Assembly (NCBI GenBank): GCA_050303435.1
Contig: JBNLBT010000007.1
Coordinates: forward strand, 1 to 64,000
Length of the DNA stretch: 64,000 nt
Source of the DNA: JBNLBT01 sp050303435
GTDB lineage: Bacteria; Pseudomonadota; Gammaproteobacteria; Xanthomonadales; Marinicellaceae
Direction: 5' to 3'
The position numbers were made by a program, and so were the translations under genes. A model generated the notes under the pieces. It had not been told where the DNA came from. It saw only the letters and a program-made list of their open reading frames with translations, and ran no database searches. Below, one piece after another: positions 7,691-16,568 of the stretch; within the stretch, counting starts at the first letter, position 1; the number at the start of each line of letters is the position of its first letter.

Positions 7691-8457
7691 AAAAAGACAT
7701 CACTGAACTGCTGGACATCATGGCCACACTGCGCGATCCACGCGGCGGGTGTCCGTGGGATTTGCAACAGGATTTTGCCAGCATTGCGCCTTACACCATT
7801 GAAGAAGCCTACGAAGTGGCCGATGCCATCGAACAGGGCGATCTGCCGGCCTTAAAAACCGAGCTGGGCGATCTGTTGTTTCAGGTGGTGTTTCATGCGC
7901 GCATGGCTGAAGAACGCGGCGCTTTCGATTTTGCCGATGTGGTCGGGGCGGTGTGTGACAAGATGATCCGGCGCCATCCGCACGTGTTTGACCCAGGGCA
8001 TGAACCCCTCAGCGCGGAAGAGCAAAGCCGCCGCTGGGACGCCATGAAAACGCGTCACAAGGATTCGGTGCTGGATGACATCCCGCACAACATGCCGGAG
8101 CTGTTGCGTGCCACCAAACTGACGCGCGCCGCGGCGGTGTTGGGTTTTGACTGGCCGGATGTGTGGCCGGTGTTTGATAAACTGGACGAGGAAAAAGTCG
8201 AATTGCAACACGCCATTCGAGCAGGAGACGCACAGGCCATCAAGGACGAACTGGGGGATTTGTTGTTTGTCTGCAGCAACCTGGCGCGCCATTTGGACAT
8301 CGATGCCGGCGCGGCGCTGCGGCACGCCAACGCCAAATTTGAACGCCGTTTCAGGGCGGTTGAAAAGCGCGCGCGTGCGCGCGATCCCGCCGCCGAGCGC
8401 CACCCGCTTGAAGCCTTGGAGGCCGACTGGCAGGCGGTCAAAAAAGACTCGGAATGA
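7687..8457 (+). CDS. mazG: MazG nucleoside triphosphate pyrophosphohydrolase
   Basis: House-cleaning enzyme hydrolysing (d)NTPs to NMP and pyrophosphate. The 256-residue product has two MazG repeats. The N-terminal one has CPWDLQQDFASIAPYTIEEA followed by ELGDLLFQVVFHARMAEE. The second (about 165-215) has KLDEEKVELQ and DELGDLLFVCSNLARHL. The EEXXE/EXXD metal-binding pattern is present in both. Length is close to E. coli MazG (263). ATG 7687 overlaps the phoQ stop by 4 nt, indicating one transcript with phoPQ. Confidence 0.94.
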   Translation: MKKDITELLDIMATLRDPRGGCPWDLQQDFASIAPYTIEEAYEVADAIEQGDLPALKTELGDLLFQVVFHARMAEERGAFDFADVVGAVCDKMIRRHPHVFDPGHEPLSAEEQSRRWDAMKTRHKDSVLDDIPHNMPELLRATKLTRAAAVLGFDWPDVWPVFDKLDEEKVELQHAIRAGDAQAIKDELGDLLFVCSNLARHLDIDAGAALRHANAKFERRFRAVEKRARARDPAAERHPLEALEADWQAVKKDSE

Positions 8458-8458
8458 T

Positions 8459-9298
8459 TCAGCTTTCAGTGATCAGCTGCACCAGCCCCTGCGCGTGGTG
8501 ACGCCAGATCTCAGGCAAATGGTCGGCCGTCAGCTCGGTGCTGGCCAGCAACACCGGCACCCGGCTGGGCAGGGCCAGCTTCGCGAGCTGCTGCCAGTCG
8601 CATTGAATGTCGCAAAAATGAATCAGTACGCAATCTGCGCCCAGTGTGTGAGCCCGTTCAATCGTCTTGAGCGAATTGCATTGTGCAATCTTCCTTGCAA
8701 AGGCCGTTGCATGCGCCGCCGGCGCTTGCATCAGGCCTTCGTTTGTTGATTTTTCTCTCACTGCACTGACATATACCGTCTGCCGTGCATCGCGCAGGCG
8801 GTGCAATTGGCTGGCGTCGGGTTTCGCGCCATCGAACCAGTGCGCATCCACCCTCGCGTCGGTTTGAGGCCGATGGCCTGCATCGCTGCTGCGGATCCAT
8901 CGCCAGCGTTGCAGCGGAGGCGTGTTTAAGGCCTGGATGATCGGTGCATCGGCCGGTGGCATGTGCACGCGGTGCAAATCGATGCACGGCACCCAGCGCA
9001 GCGGCTGGCCTTCCGCCCCGTACACAAGCGGATCGGCGTCGTGGGCCAGAAACACGTCGAGATGGATGGTTTTTTCCGCGTATTGATGATGCAGAGACAT
9101 CAGTGGGCGCGGGCACGGCGGGGTGTAAGCCAATTCTTCGCGGCATTCCCGCAACAGCGCCTCAAGGCGGCTTTCACCGGCCTCGCGTTTGCCCCCGGGG
9201 AATTCCCACAAACCGGCCAGGTGCTTGCCTTCGGGGCGTTGCGTCAGGAGAATTTCGCCCCGGTCATTTTGCAAGGCCAGGGCGACCACGTGAATCAT
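8459..9298 (-). CDS. mutT: MutT-type Nudix hydrolase with C-terminal ThiE-like domain
   Basis: Probable 8-oxo-dGTP diphosphatase that sanitises the nucleotide pool. Residues 1-128 form the Nudix domain: WEFPGGKREAGESRLEALL followed by RECREELA gives the full GX5EX7REUXEE box. The remaining 150 residues correspond to the thiamine-phosphate-synthase/TenI-like domain that is fused to MutT in many gammaproteobacteria (LRDARQTVYVSAV, ERAHTLGADCVLIHF, VPVLLASTELTADHL). This half is shorter than usual and lacks the glycine-rich phosphate-binding loops, so catalysis by it is unlikely. The gene sits downstream of secA on the same strand, a common arrangement, and its stop is 1 bp from that of mazG. 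Confidence 0.88.
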   Translation of the reverse strand: MIHVVALALQNDRGEILLTQRPEGKHLAGLWEFPGGKREAGESRLEALLRECREELAYTPPCPRPLMSLHHQYAEKTIHLDVFLAHDADPLVYGAEGQPLRWVPCIDLHRVHMPPADAPIIQALNTPPLQRWRWIRSSDAGHRPQTDARVDAHWFDGAKPDASQLHRLRDARQTVYVSAVREKSTNEGLMQAPAAHATAFARKIAQCNSLKTIERAHTLGADCVLIHFCDIQCDWQQLAKLALPSRVPVLLASTELTADHLPEIWRHHAQGLVQLITES

Positions 9299-9310
9299 TG
9301 GGCCGTCAGA

Positions 9311-12052
9311 TCACTGCAGACGGCCGTGACACTGCTTGAATTTTTTACCGGAACCGCACGGACACGGTTCGTTGCGTCCGACTTTTTTGCTGTCGCGCAC
9401 AAACGTTTCAGCCTTGCCACTGTGGCCTTGATTGGTCATGGCGGAGCGCTGTTGATGCTGGTATTGCATTTCACGCGCTTGATGCTGTTCCATCGCGTCA
9501 ACGTCTTGGTCCTGCTTGACCTTAACCCGTGCAATCACACGCACGGTTTCGTATTTGATTTTATCCAGCAGATCGGTGAACAGGTGGAAGGCTTCGCGCT
9601 TGTATTCCTGCAGCGGCTGTTTCTGTGCATGCGCCCGCAGACCGATGCCCTGTCGCAAATGATCCATCTGTGCCAGATGGTCTTTCCACAGCTGATCCAG
9701 CATGTTCAGATACACCGCTTTTTCAAAGTGTCGCATCACATCGGAACCCACCAGCGTTTCCTTTTCACGGAAAAAACGCTCGATGTTCTCATGTATGGTG
9801 TCCACCAGGCCGTCTTCATCGATGTTTTCATCGCGTTGCAACAGGCCGTGGATGTTGATGTCGATGCCGAATTCACTGCCGAGGATGCGTTCAAGGTTGG
9901 TGATGTCCCATTGCTCGTCAATGCTTTCCAGTGGAATGTACTGACGGATCAAATTCTCAAACACTTCTTCGCGCACATCTTCTATGTACTCTGCGATTTC
10001 TTCGGCTTCCAGCAGGTCGGCGCGTTGTTGATACACCACCATGCGCTGATCGTTGGCCACGTCGTCGTATTCGAGCAATTGTTTGCGAATATCGAAGTTG
10101 AATGACTCGACCTTGCGTTGCGCACCCTCGATGGTGCGGGAGATCCATTTGTGTTCAATGGATTCATCCTCTTCCATGCCAAATTTACGCATCACATCGG
10201 CCATGTTGCCTTTGCCGAAGCGGCGCATCAGGGTGTCTTCCAGTGAAATATAAAAGCGCGAAGAGCCGGGATCGCCCTGACGACCGGCGCGACCGCGCAA
10301 CTGGTTGTCGATGCGTCGGGATTCGTGACGTTCGGTGCCGATGATGCGCAAACCACCGAGCGACAGCACCAGTTCATGGCGTTCGGCCCAGTCATCGCGC
10401 ACTTTTTGCACCGCGGATGCGGCGGGGTTTTCACCCAGCGCTTCGATTTCTACATCCGGGTTGCCGCCGAGCACGATGTCGGTGCCGCGGCCGGCCATGT
10501 TGGTGGCGATGGTGACCGCGCCGGGTTTGCCGGCTTCGGCAATGATTTGCGCTTCTTTTTCGTGCTGTTTGGCGTTCAACACATTGTGTTTGATTTTGTT
10601 CTTCTTGAGCGCCGCGGAAAGGAATTCGGAGACCTCAATGGATGCGGTGCCGACCAGCACCGGTTGTTGCCGCTTGACGCATTCGTTGATGTCTTCAATG
10701 ATGGCGTCGAATTTGCCTTTCTGATTGAGAAACACCAGATCGCCCTGATCGTCGCGCACCATGGGTTTGTGCGTCGGGATCACCACCACTTCCAGGTGAT
10801 AGATGTTTTGGAATTCATAGGCCTCGGTGTCCGCTGTACCGGTCATGCCGGAGAGTTTCGGATACAGCCTGAAATAATTTTGGAAGGTGATGGATGCCAG
10901 CGTCTGGTTTTCTTTCTGGATCGGTACATTTTCCTTGGCTTCAATCGCCTGATGCAAACCGTCGGACCAGCGGCGGCCCTCCATGGTGCGACCGGTGAAT
11001 TCATCCACGATCACGATCTGGCCGTCCTTGACAATGTATTCCACGTCTTTTTCAAACAGGTGGTGCGCGCGCAATGCGGCGGTGACGTGGTGCAGCAGTC
11101 CCATGTGTTGTGGATCGTACATGGACTCGCCAGCACGGATCAGGCCGTCTTTTTCCAGCAATTCTTCCACTTTCTGCATGCCCTGTTCCGTCAGGAACAC
11201 CTGCTTGGATTTTTCGTCCACGGTGAAGTCACCGTCCGGTTCGGGCATCTCTTCTTTGTTCAGCCGCGCGGCCATCAAGTCTTTGGTGTCCGGTTCCTGG
11301 GTTGAACGATCAAGGTGTGGTACCAGCCGGTTGACGCGGTTGTACATCTCCGGTGAGTCGTCCACCTGCCCGGAAATGATCAACGGGGTTCGGGCTTCAT
11401 CGATCAGGATTGAATCGACCTCATCGACGATGGCAAAAAACGGTTCGCGCTGAACTTTGTCGGCCAGCGCAAAGGCCATGTTGTCGCGCAGGTAGTCGAA
11501 GCCCAGTTCGTTGTTGGTTGCGTAGGTGATGTCGGCGGCGTAGGCGGTGCGCTTGCTGTTGCCGTCCATGCCCGGCACCACCACGCCCACTTCCATGCCG
11601 AGGAAGCGGTATAGCGGACGCATCCAGTCGGCGTCGCGGCGCGCCAGGTAGTCGTTCACGGTGACGATGTGTACGCCTTTGCCGGCCAGGGCGTTCAGGT
11701 ATGCGGCCAGCGTGGCCATCAGGGTTTTGCCTTCACCGGTGCGCATTTCGGCGATTTTGCTTTGATGCAGCACCATGCCACCGATCAATTGCACACGGTA
11801 GTGGCGCATGCCCAGAGTTCGCACCGAGGCTTCCCGTGCCACGGCGAACGCTTCCGGCAACAAATCATCCAGGGTTTCACCCTTTTCCAGTCGCTGTTTG
11901 AACAGATCGGTCTGACCGCGCAGGTCAGCGTCGCTCATGGCCTGGTATTTTTCTTCCAGCGCATCAATGCGATCGATGGTTTTATCGAGCTGGCGCAACA
12001 AGCGCTGATTGCGGCTGCCAAAGAGTCGGGTGAATAGTGTTGTAAAGGCCAT
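9311..12052 (-). CDS. secA: preprotein translocase ATPase SecA
   Basis: Motor of the Sec pathway. The full-length 913-residue protein has, in order, the Walker A loop MRTGEGKT (about residue 103-110), the DEAD-type VDEVDSILIDEARTPL segment, the peptide cross-linking domain, the second nucleotide-binding fold (SRFYISLEDTLMRRFG region), the helical scaffold and wing, and a C-terminal zinc-binding tail (GRNEPCPCGSGKKFKQCH), which contacts SecB and lipids. The Cys/His zinc ligands are complete. SecB is also encoded in this window (62.1 kb). A 50-bp gap separates it from the upstream M23 peptidase gene on the same strand. Confidence 0.98.
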   Translation of the reverse strand: MAFTTLFTRLFGSRNQRLLRQLDKTIDRIDALEEKYQAMSDADLRGQTDLFKQRLEKGETLDDLLPEAFAVAREASVRTLGMRHYRVQLIGGMVLHQSKIAEMRTGEGKTLMATLAAYLNALAGKGVHIVTVNDYLARRDADWMRPLYRFLGMEVGVVVPGMDGNSKRTAYAADITYATNNELGFDYLRDNMAFALADKVQREPFFAIVDEVDSILIDEARTPLIISGQVDDSPEMYNRVNRLVPHLDRSTQEPDTKDLMAARLNKEEMPEPDGDFTVDEKSKQVFLTEQGMQKVEELLEKDGLIRAGESMYDPQHMGLLHHVTAALRAHHLFEKDVEYIVKDGQIVIVDEFTGRTMEGRRWSDGLHQAIEAKENVPIQKENQTLASITFQNYFRLYPKLSGMTGTADTEAYEFQNIYHLEVVVIPTHKPMVRDDQGDLVFLNQKGKFDAIIEDINECVKRQQPVLVGTASIEVSEFLSAALKKNKIKHNVLNAKQHEKEAQIIAEAGKPGAVTIATNMAGRGTDIVLGGNPDVEIEALGENPAASAVQKVRDDWAERHELVLSLGGLRIIGTERHESRRIDNQLRGRAGRQGDPGSSRFYISLEDTLMRRFGKGNMADVMRKFGMEEDESIEHKWISRTIEGAQRKVESFNFDIRKQLLEYDDVANDQRMVVYQQRADLLEAEEIAEYIEDVREEVFENLIRQYIPLESIDEQWDITNLERILGSEFGIDINIHGLLQRDENIDEDGLVDTIHENIERFFREKETLVGSDVMRHFEKAVYLNMLDQLWKDHLAQMDHLRQGIGLRAHAQKQPLQEYKREAFHLFTDLLDKIKYETVRVIARVKVKQDQDVDAMEQHQAREMQYQHQQRSAMTNQGHSGKAETFVRDSKKVGRNEPCPCGSGKKFKQCHGRLQ

Positions 12053-12102
12053 AGGTTGTTTCGGTGCAAATTACACCCTAAATGGATGCGAATGCGTTGG
12101 AT

Positions 12103-13035
12103 TCAAGAATTAATGAACGGCAAAGGGTTGATGCGCTGGTTGTTTTTAAGCACTTCGAAATGCAAATGCTCGGAAGTCGCGCGTCCGGTTTTGCCCATGA
12201 TGGCAATTTTGTCGCCGGTGAAAACTTTTTGCCCCAGTTCGACGGTGATTTCCTTGGCGTGTGCATAGCGGGTGACAAAACCGTTGCCGTGATCGATTTC
12301 GACCATGTTGCCGTAAGTGCCGCGCTTGCCGGCCCAGATCACCACGCCGTCTGCAGCGGCGGTGATGGCCGCTTCATAGCGACCCGACAGGTCAATGCCG
12401 GGGTGATGGGATTTTTTGCCGGTGAACGGATCAATGCGGGAACCGTACTGAGACGAAGTCCAACCGCCTTCGAGCGGATAGTTGTTGGGTTTCAGGCTGC
12501 TGTCCAGTGACTGTTCATTCAACAAATTGGCGATGATGGACAGGTTTTGCTGCTGTTTGTCCAGCGTGTGGTCCAGGCTGAACAGGTTTTTGTACACTTC
12601 TTCAGCGGTGTTCGTTTGGCCTTCCAGTTCAGCGGCGATGCCGCCGATGCCGGGCTCGGTGCTGAAATCGAATTCTTCTGAGCCAATGTTGGCGATGTCC
12701 TTCAGGCGCGTGCCCAGGGCATTCAGGCGCACGCTTTGTGCCTGCAGTTTGCCGATCTGCAGGGTCATGGCGTTGATGTCGTTTTGTACGGCGTCTTTGT
12801 AGTTGGAAAAATTGCTCTGCGCTTCCGTCACCAGGTTTTTCAGGTGTTGCATCTGCGAATCACGGGATTCCTGCCCCATGGCGCCCAGGTACAGGCCGAT
12901 GCCGGCGCCCAGTGACAGCACCACACAGAATGCCAGAAATGCAAAACCAAGAAATTGCACCCGCACACGGCGGTCATCCAGGCCGATGTGCTTGATGCCA
13001 TTCTTGTCATGTTTGATGAGGGTGTATTTATTCAT
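12103..13035 (-). CDS. M23 (LytM-type) metallopeptidase, membrane-anchored
   Basis: Periplasmic zinc endopeptidase likely cutting peptidoglycan cross-links. From ATG 13035 (310 residues) there is a short cytoplasmic start (MNKYTLIKHDKNG), one membrane helix (about 30-50), a coiled-coil stretch (about 55-175) and a C-terminal LytM domain. The zinc ligands are seen in SHHPGIDLSG (HxxxD) and HLHFEV (HxH), so it should be catalytically active. The frame is open to 13107, but 13035 gives the family's usual N-terminus and leaves 43 bp to the divergent dciA. M23 genes between dciA and secA are common in gammaproteobacteria. Confidence 0.88.
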   Translation of the reverse strand: MNKYTLIKHDKNGIKHIGLDDRRVRVQFLGFAFLAFCVVLSLGAGIGLYLGAMGQESRDSQMQHLKNLVTEAQSNFSNYKDAVQNDINAMTLQIGKLQAQSVRLNALGTRLKDIANIGSEEFDFSTEPGIGGIAAELEGQTNTAEEVYKNLFSLDHTLDKQQQNLSIIANLLNEQSLDSSLKPNNYPLEGGWTSSQYGSRIDPFTGKKSHHPGIDLSGRYEAAITAAADGVVIWAGKRGTYGNMVEIDHGNGFVTRYAHAKEITVELGQKVFTGDKIAIMGKTGRATSEHLHFEVLKNNQRINPLPFINS

Positions 13036-13078
13036 AAAAACACTTGTCATTGTCGTTGTATCGCTGAAAATAAACCGC

Positions 13079-13399
13079 ATGCGCAAAACATCCGATTTAC
13101 AAAACATCCGCCAGCGTTCTGGGCAATCGCGTCAATTGAGCGATCTGTTGCAGCGGGCTGAACGGTTGCAGGCGCTGAATCAGCGATTGCAAAAACGCGT
13201 GCCGGCGACTGTCCGGGGCCAATTTTCATTGGCCAATGTCCGGGATCAAGTGGCGGTGTTGTTGTGCCCCTCACCCATGGAAGCCAGTAAAATACGCATG
13301 CACAGCCGTGAGATTTTACAAATTATTCAGCAAGAATTCAAAACTTCGATCAAAAAAATACAGGTTAAGGTCGATGCGCAGCCGTTTCAGCGCCCCTGA
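13079..13399 (+). CDS. dciA: DciA-like (DUF721) replicative helicase loader
   Basis: A 106-residue protein of the DUF721/DciA family, which in most bacteria loads or assists the replicative helicase DnaB in place of DnaC. The recognisable part is LNQRLQKRVPATVRGQF followed by a hydrophobic strand pattern (VRDQVAVLLCPSP) and the helix SKIRMHSREILQIIQQ. The basic N-terminus (MRKTSDLQNIRQRSGQ) is also typical. It is divergent from the M23 gene and convergent with the SPOR gene. The sequence is divergent from better known DciA proteins, so position beside M23-secA supports the call. A longer open frame upstream is antisense to the M23 gene and rejected. Confidence 0.75.
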   Translation: MRKTSDLQNIRQRSGQSRQLSDLLQRAERLQALNQRLQKRVPATVRGQFSLANVRDQVAVLLCPSPMEASKIRMHSREILQIIQQEFKTSIKKIQVKVDAQPFQRP

Positions 13400-13427
13400 G
13401 AGGGTGTGAAACGGTGCAATTGCCCCG

Positions 13428-14162
13428 TCAATTTTTTGGATTCAGGTCGTCGCCGCGGCCCTGTATGGCATTGATCTGCCGCACCCAGGCACCTGAGATC
13501 AGCCGTCTGGGTAAATTCTCTTTGCCCTCCAGCGCGGCATCGCGGTCTGGATACAGGCCGTACAGCACCACCCACCAGGGGTTGCCGTTGACTTCGGTTC
13601 GGACCACCGCAATGGGCCCGTCATCGAGGCCGTGTTGGCGAATGAATGCCGGGAGATTCTGACGATTGCCAACCCCAACCACCTGCAGGGACCAGTGATT
13701 GCGGTGCGTCTGCTGCCAGTCTTCAAACGACTGCAGGTGCATGGTGGTTTCGGTGACGCCGCTGTCGCGCTCACTGCGGACCGGCGTTTGTTGCGTTGCT
13801 GGGGCGGGGGTCGAACGGATCGGCTGCCGGGTTGTTTCGCTTGGCTCGGTGGATTCAGCGCGACTGGCCTCGGGGCGTGCGATGCGTTGCGCGGGTTGTT
13901 GCACCGGTTGAGGGGTTTCTTCAACCTCGTTGAACCGGGGTTGGTTCGGCAGCGTGTTGATTTCAATGTCGGTTTCAGATGCGGGGTCTGATTCAGCCTG
14001 TTGATTGATGCTTTCGGCTTTGCGCAAGGCATTTTCCCGCTCATTTTCCGGTGCACACACCCATTTGTTGTTGGCGGCGAAGCAGACGATTTCCGTGCTG
14101 TTGTCGGGTGCAGGGTCGTTGTTGGCACTCAACATCAACAGCATCCATTTCATCCAATGCAT
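13428..14162 (-). CDS. SPOR-domain protein (DamX-like)
   Basis: A 244-residue protein likely located in the periplasm, with a hydrophobic start (MHWMKWMLLMLSA), a long low-complexity linker rich in Pro, Glu, Thr and Arg (about 50-150), and a C-terminal SPOR domain (about 168-240; HWSLQVVGVGNRQNLPAFI ... PWWVVLYGLYPDRDAALE). SPOR domains bind denuded glycan strands at the division septum. The aroK-aroB-damX order is the same as in E. coli, where DamX takes part in division. This copy lacks the large cytoplasmic part of DamX, so DamX-like is the safest name. Its start overlaps the aroB stop by 13 nt. Confidence 0.82.
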   Translation of the reverse strand: MHWMKWMLLMLSANNDPAPDNSTEIVCFAANNKWVCAPENERENALRKAESINQQAESDPASETDIEINTLPNQPRFNEVEETPQPVQQPAQRIARPEASRAESTEPSETTRQPIRSTPAPATQQTPVRSERDSGVTETTMHLQSFEDWQQTHRNHWSLQVVGVGNRQNLPAFIRQHGLDDGPIAVVRTEVNGNPWWVVLYGLYPDRDAALEGKENLPRRLISGAWVRQINAIQGRGDDLNPKN

Positions 14163-15241
14163 TGTTTCATGGCCTCCACGATGTCGGTTTCCTTCACGGA
14201 CTCAGCAATGAACGCTTTGCCAGCAGCCTGCAACAGGATCAGGCGATGGGCGTTGTTCTTGATTTTCTTGTCCAGCCTCATGTGTATGAGCAATTCATCG
14301 GCGTTGCTTTCATGCGCACCTAGCTTAGTCGGCAATCCGAATTGTTGCAATACATTTTGCGTGCGTGCGGCCAGCCCGGCGGGCGCGTGCCCCAGGCGTT
14401 CAGACAGCTGCGCCGCCATGTGCATGCCAATGGCCACCGCCTCACCGTGCAGGTATCGGGTGTATCCGGACGCGGTTTCTATGGCGTGGCCAAAGGTGTG
14501 ACCCAGATTCAACAGCGCGCGCACCCCGTGTTCCTTTTCATCTTCGGCCACAACCTGAGCTTTGTGTTGACAGCAGCGCTCGATCATTGCGGCCAGTGTG
14601 GCGGGCGTCTTGTTGACGATGTCATCGCGTCGGGCGTTCAGCCAGTCGATGAAATTGGCGTCCCCCAACAGGCCGTATTTGATCACTTCGGCGATCCCGG
14701 AACGGAATTCACGCTGTGGCAATGTATTTAATGTCTCAATATTGATGTGCACCGCGGCCGGTTGATGGAACGCGCCGATGAGGTTTTTGCCGGCGGGGTG
14801 ATTGATGCCGGTTTTGCCGCCCACCGAGGCGTCCACCTGGGCGAGCAGGGTGGTGGGCAGTTGAATCACCGATGTGCCGCGCATCCAGCTGGCGGCGGCA
14901 AATCCAGTGATGTCACAAATGACGCCGCCACCAAGTGCCAGCAGCACATCGTCGCGGCCGATCCGATGGCTCGCCAGGTGATCAATGATTTCACGCCAGT
15001 GGGCAAAATCCTTGTGCTGCTCACCGTCGTCAATCACGCAGTGTGAAATTGCCCCAGGTGCATCGCCCAGTGCCTCGGTGACTGTCTGCAGGTACAACGG
15101 CGCCACCGTGTGATTGCTCACCACGGCAATTTTTTTGCCGCGCACGTGTGCGCGCAACAGGTCGGCCTGGAATCCTGAGTCGATGTGGATGGGGTAACGG
15201 CCTTGCGGCAGTTCAATGGTCAGAGTCCGCTGCAGGGTCAT
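14150..15241 (-). CDS. aroB: 3-dehydroquinate synthase
   Basis: Second enzyme of the shikimate pathway; converts DAHP to 3-dehydroquinate using NAD+ and a divalent metal. The start at ATG 15241 gives 363 residues and a 4-nt ATGA overlap with the aroK stop. Conserved segments: DDGEQHKDF, ALGGGVICDITGFAAASWMRG, PTTLLAQVDASVGGKTGIN, GIAEVIKYG and NLGHTFGHAIE with the metal-binding histidine. Length matches E. coli AroB (362). A longer frame to 15325 overlaps aroK and is not used. Confidence 0.97.
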   Translation of the reverse strand: MTLQRTLTIELPQGRYPIHIDSGFQADLLRAHVRGKKIAVVSNHTVAPLYLQTVTEALGDAPGAISHCVIDDGEQHKDFAHWREIIDHLASHRIGRDDVLLALGGGVICDITGFAAASWMRGTSVIQLPTTLLAQVDASVGGKTGINHPAGKNLIGAFHQPAAVHINIETLNTLPQREFRSGIAEVIKYGLLGDANFIDWLNARRDDIVNKTPATLAAMIERCCQHKAQVVAEDEKEHGVRALLNLGHTFGHAIETASGYTRYLHGEAVAIGMHMAAQLSERLGHAPAGLAARTQNVLQQFGLPTKLGAHESNADELLIHMRLDKKIKNNAHRLILLQAAGKAFIAESVKETDIVEAMKQCIG

Positions 15242-15786
15242 TGCGGCGCAGCCATTTGTTGCGACAACTGCTGTTGAATCAGCCGGGCCATGGCGTGGGG
15301 TTTGCTGTGGTTGCTGGTGAAACATAAATCCGCCAGTTGCCGGTACAGGGGATTGCGTTCGCTGGCCAATTCGCGCAATTTGTTGCGCCGGTCCGGGGTT
15401 TGCAGCAAAGGCCGGCTTTTGTCCTTTTGCAAGCGGCGCAGCTGTTGACTGACGCCCAGCTTCAGATAGATCACCAGCGCATCCGCCGCTGCGATGATGT
15501 GGCGGTTTTCACTGCGCGTAACGATGCCGCCGCCGGTGGCGATGATGATGTCCTGATGTTGCAGCAGCTGTTCCAGCATCTGGGTTTCGCGCAGTCTGAA
15601 GCCCGCTTCTTTTTCAATTTCAAAGATCAGATTGACCGACACGCCGGTGGCTTTCTCCAATTCCTGATCGATGTCTCGGAAATCCCAGTGCAGCAAGCCC
15701 GCCAGTTGGCGGCCCACGGTGGTTTTGCCGGCCCCCATGGGGCCAATCAGTATGATTTTATTGCCTTTGTTGCTCGCCTCTGCCAT
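15238..15786 (-). CDS. aroK: shikimate kinase
   Basis: Phosphorylates shikimate at the 3-hydroxyl with ATP. The 182-residue product has the Walker A loop GPMGAGKTTVGRQLA (about 15-29), the DIDQELEKATG shikimate-binding segment, the FRLRETQML segment, the GGGIV glycine motif and the LID-region arginine in DKSRPLLQ. Length is as in E. coli AroK (173) plus a small N-terminal extension. It heads the aroK-aroB-SPOR operon on the minus strand. Confidence 0.96.
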   Translation of the reverse strand: MAEASNKGNKIILIGPMGAGKTTVGRQLAGLLHWDFRDIDQELEKATGVSVNLIFEIEKEAGFRLRETQMLEQLLQHQDIIIATGGGIVTRSENRHIIAAADALVIYLKLGVSQQLRRLQKDKSRPLLQTPDRRNKLRELASERNPLYRQLADLCFTSNHSKPHAMARLIQQQLSQQMAAPQ

Positions 15787-15921
15787 GCGTTAAATTGTAG
15801 CATGAGCCCATGCAAATGCATTGTTCAATTGATCGTGGCCTGACAAAAATTGTCAAAAACCACACCCGTTGCAGCGCGGCGCAGGCTATTTGTGATGCGC
15901 ATCACCGATTCGCTTGATCTA

Positions 15922-15949
15922 TTGAATATATTTAACAATTGGTTACAAT
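15922..15949 (+). promoter_or_regulatory. predicted sigma-70-type promoter of pilin gene 1
   Basis: TTGAAT (15922-15927) and TACAAT (15944-15949) are separated by 16 bp, in an AT-rich patch upstream of the pilin gene at 16057. That leaves a leader of about 100 nt. I see no clear sigma-54 site (TGGCAC-N5-TTGC) as found before many pilA genes. The 270-bp gap between aroK and this pilin otherwise holds nothing recognisable apart from a strong Shine-Dalgarno (TTGAGGT, 16044-16050). Confidence 0.5.
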
Positions 15950-16056
15950 TCGTCCTTGTGTTCAGTCGGCAGTTCACCTATTCTGATCACAACGGCTCAG
16001 GGATCATTTTGAAACCGGCCAATTTCTGAAAATAAAAAAACTTTGAGGTATATATT

Positions 16057-16494
16057 ATGAACAGAAGACAACAAGCAGGTTTTACCCTGATCGAACTGAT
16101 GATCGTAATCGCGATTATCGCCATCCTGATGGCCTATGCGATTCCGGCATACAAAGACTACACCATCCGTGCAAAAGCTGGTGAAGGTATGGCGCTGGCT
16201 TCCGGCGTGAAAACTTCCGTTGCTGAGTACCGCTTCTCAGAAGGTGTTTTCCCGGCTGACAATGCCAAAGCTGGTTTGTCTGCTCCGAATGAAATCGTGG
16301 GTGACAACGTGGGTTCTATCGCGGTTGCCAACGGCGTGATCACCATCACTTATGCTTCTCCTGAGCCTGAGCTGGACACCAAAACTCTGGTGTTGACTCC
16401 GGATGACGTGACCAATCCTGGTTCTATTGTATGGGATTGTTTCACTGGTGGTAGCTTGGATGCCAAATACCGTCCGTCACAGTGCAGACCTTAA
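16057..16494 (+). CDS. type IV major-pilin-like protein (first copy)
   Basis: A 145-residue type IVa prepilin. The leader MNRRQQAG is followed by the processing site G/F and the hydrophobic helix FTLIELMIVIAIIAILMAYA with the obligatory Glu at mature position 5. The globular domain has a two-cysteine D-region near the C-terminus (WDCFTGG...SQCRP) expected to form the disulfide loop. It should be cleaved and N-methylated by PilD and assembled into a pilus retracted by PilT/PilU (a pilU gene lies at 25.1 kb). It has its own promoter and intrinsic terminator, fitting high-level single-gene expression. Codon use is noticeably more AT-rich than its neighbours. Confidence 0.93.
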   Translation: MNRRQQAGFTLIELMIVIAIIAILMAYAIPAYKDYTIRAKAGEGMALASGVKTSVAEYRFSEGVFPADNAKAGLSAPNEIVGDNVGSIAVANGVITITYASPEPELDTKTLVLTPDDVTNPGSIVWDCFTGGSLDAKYRPSQCRP

Positions 16495-16515
16495 TCTGAA
16501 CTAAAGATTAGTTAC

Positions 16516-16550
16516 AAAAAACGGCATGAAAACTCATGCCGTTTTTTTTT
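16516..16550 (+). terminator. intrinsic terminator of pilin gene 1
   Basis: A perfect 8-bp stem ACGGCATG/CATGCCGT (16521-16528 and 16535-16542) with a 6-nt loop is followed by a run of nine T (16542-16550). An A-run before the stem extends the pairing. It lies 22 bp after the pilin stop and just before the next gene, so transcription of the downstream gene is likely reduced or independent. Confidence 0.93.
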
Positions 16551-16568
16551 GTTAAATATTTATTGGAA

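Noticed and set aside
8963..10105. Long open frame (380 residues) on the plus strand across mutT and the end of secA
   Set aside because: It is antisense to secA and mutT, which are certain. Its protein has no family motifs and is rich in His/Phe/Val as expected from reading a GC-rich gene backwards.
12803..13078. Long upstream extension of the dciA frame
   Set aside because: It runs antisense through the M23 gene and lacks DUF721 likeness before 13079.
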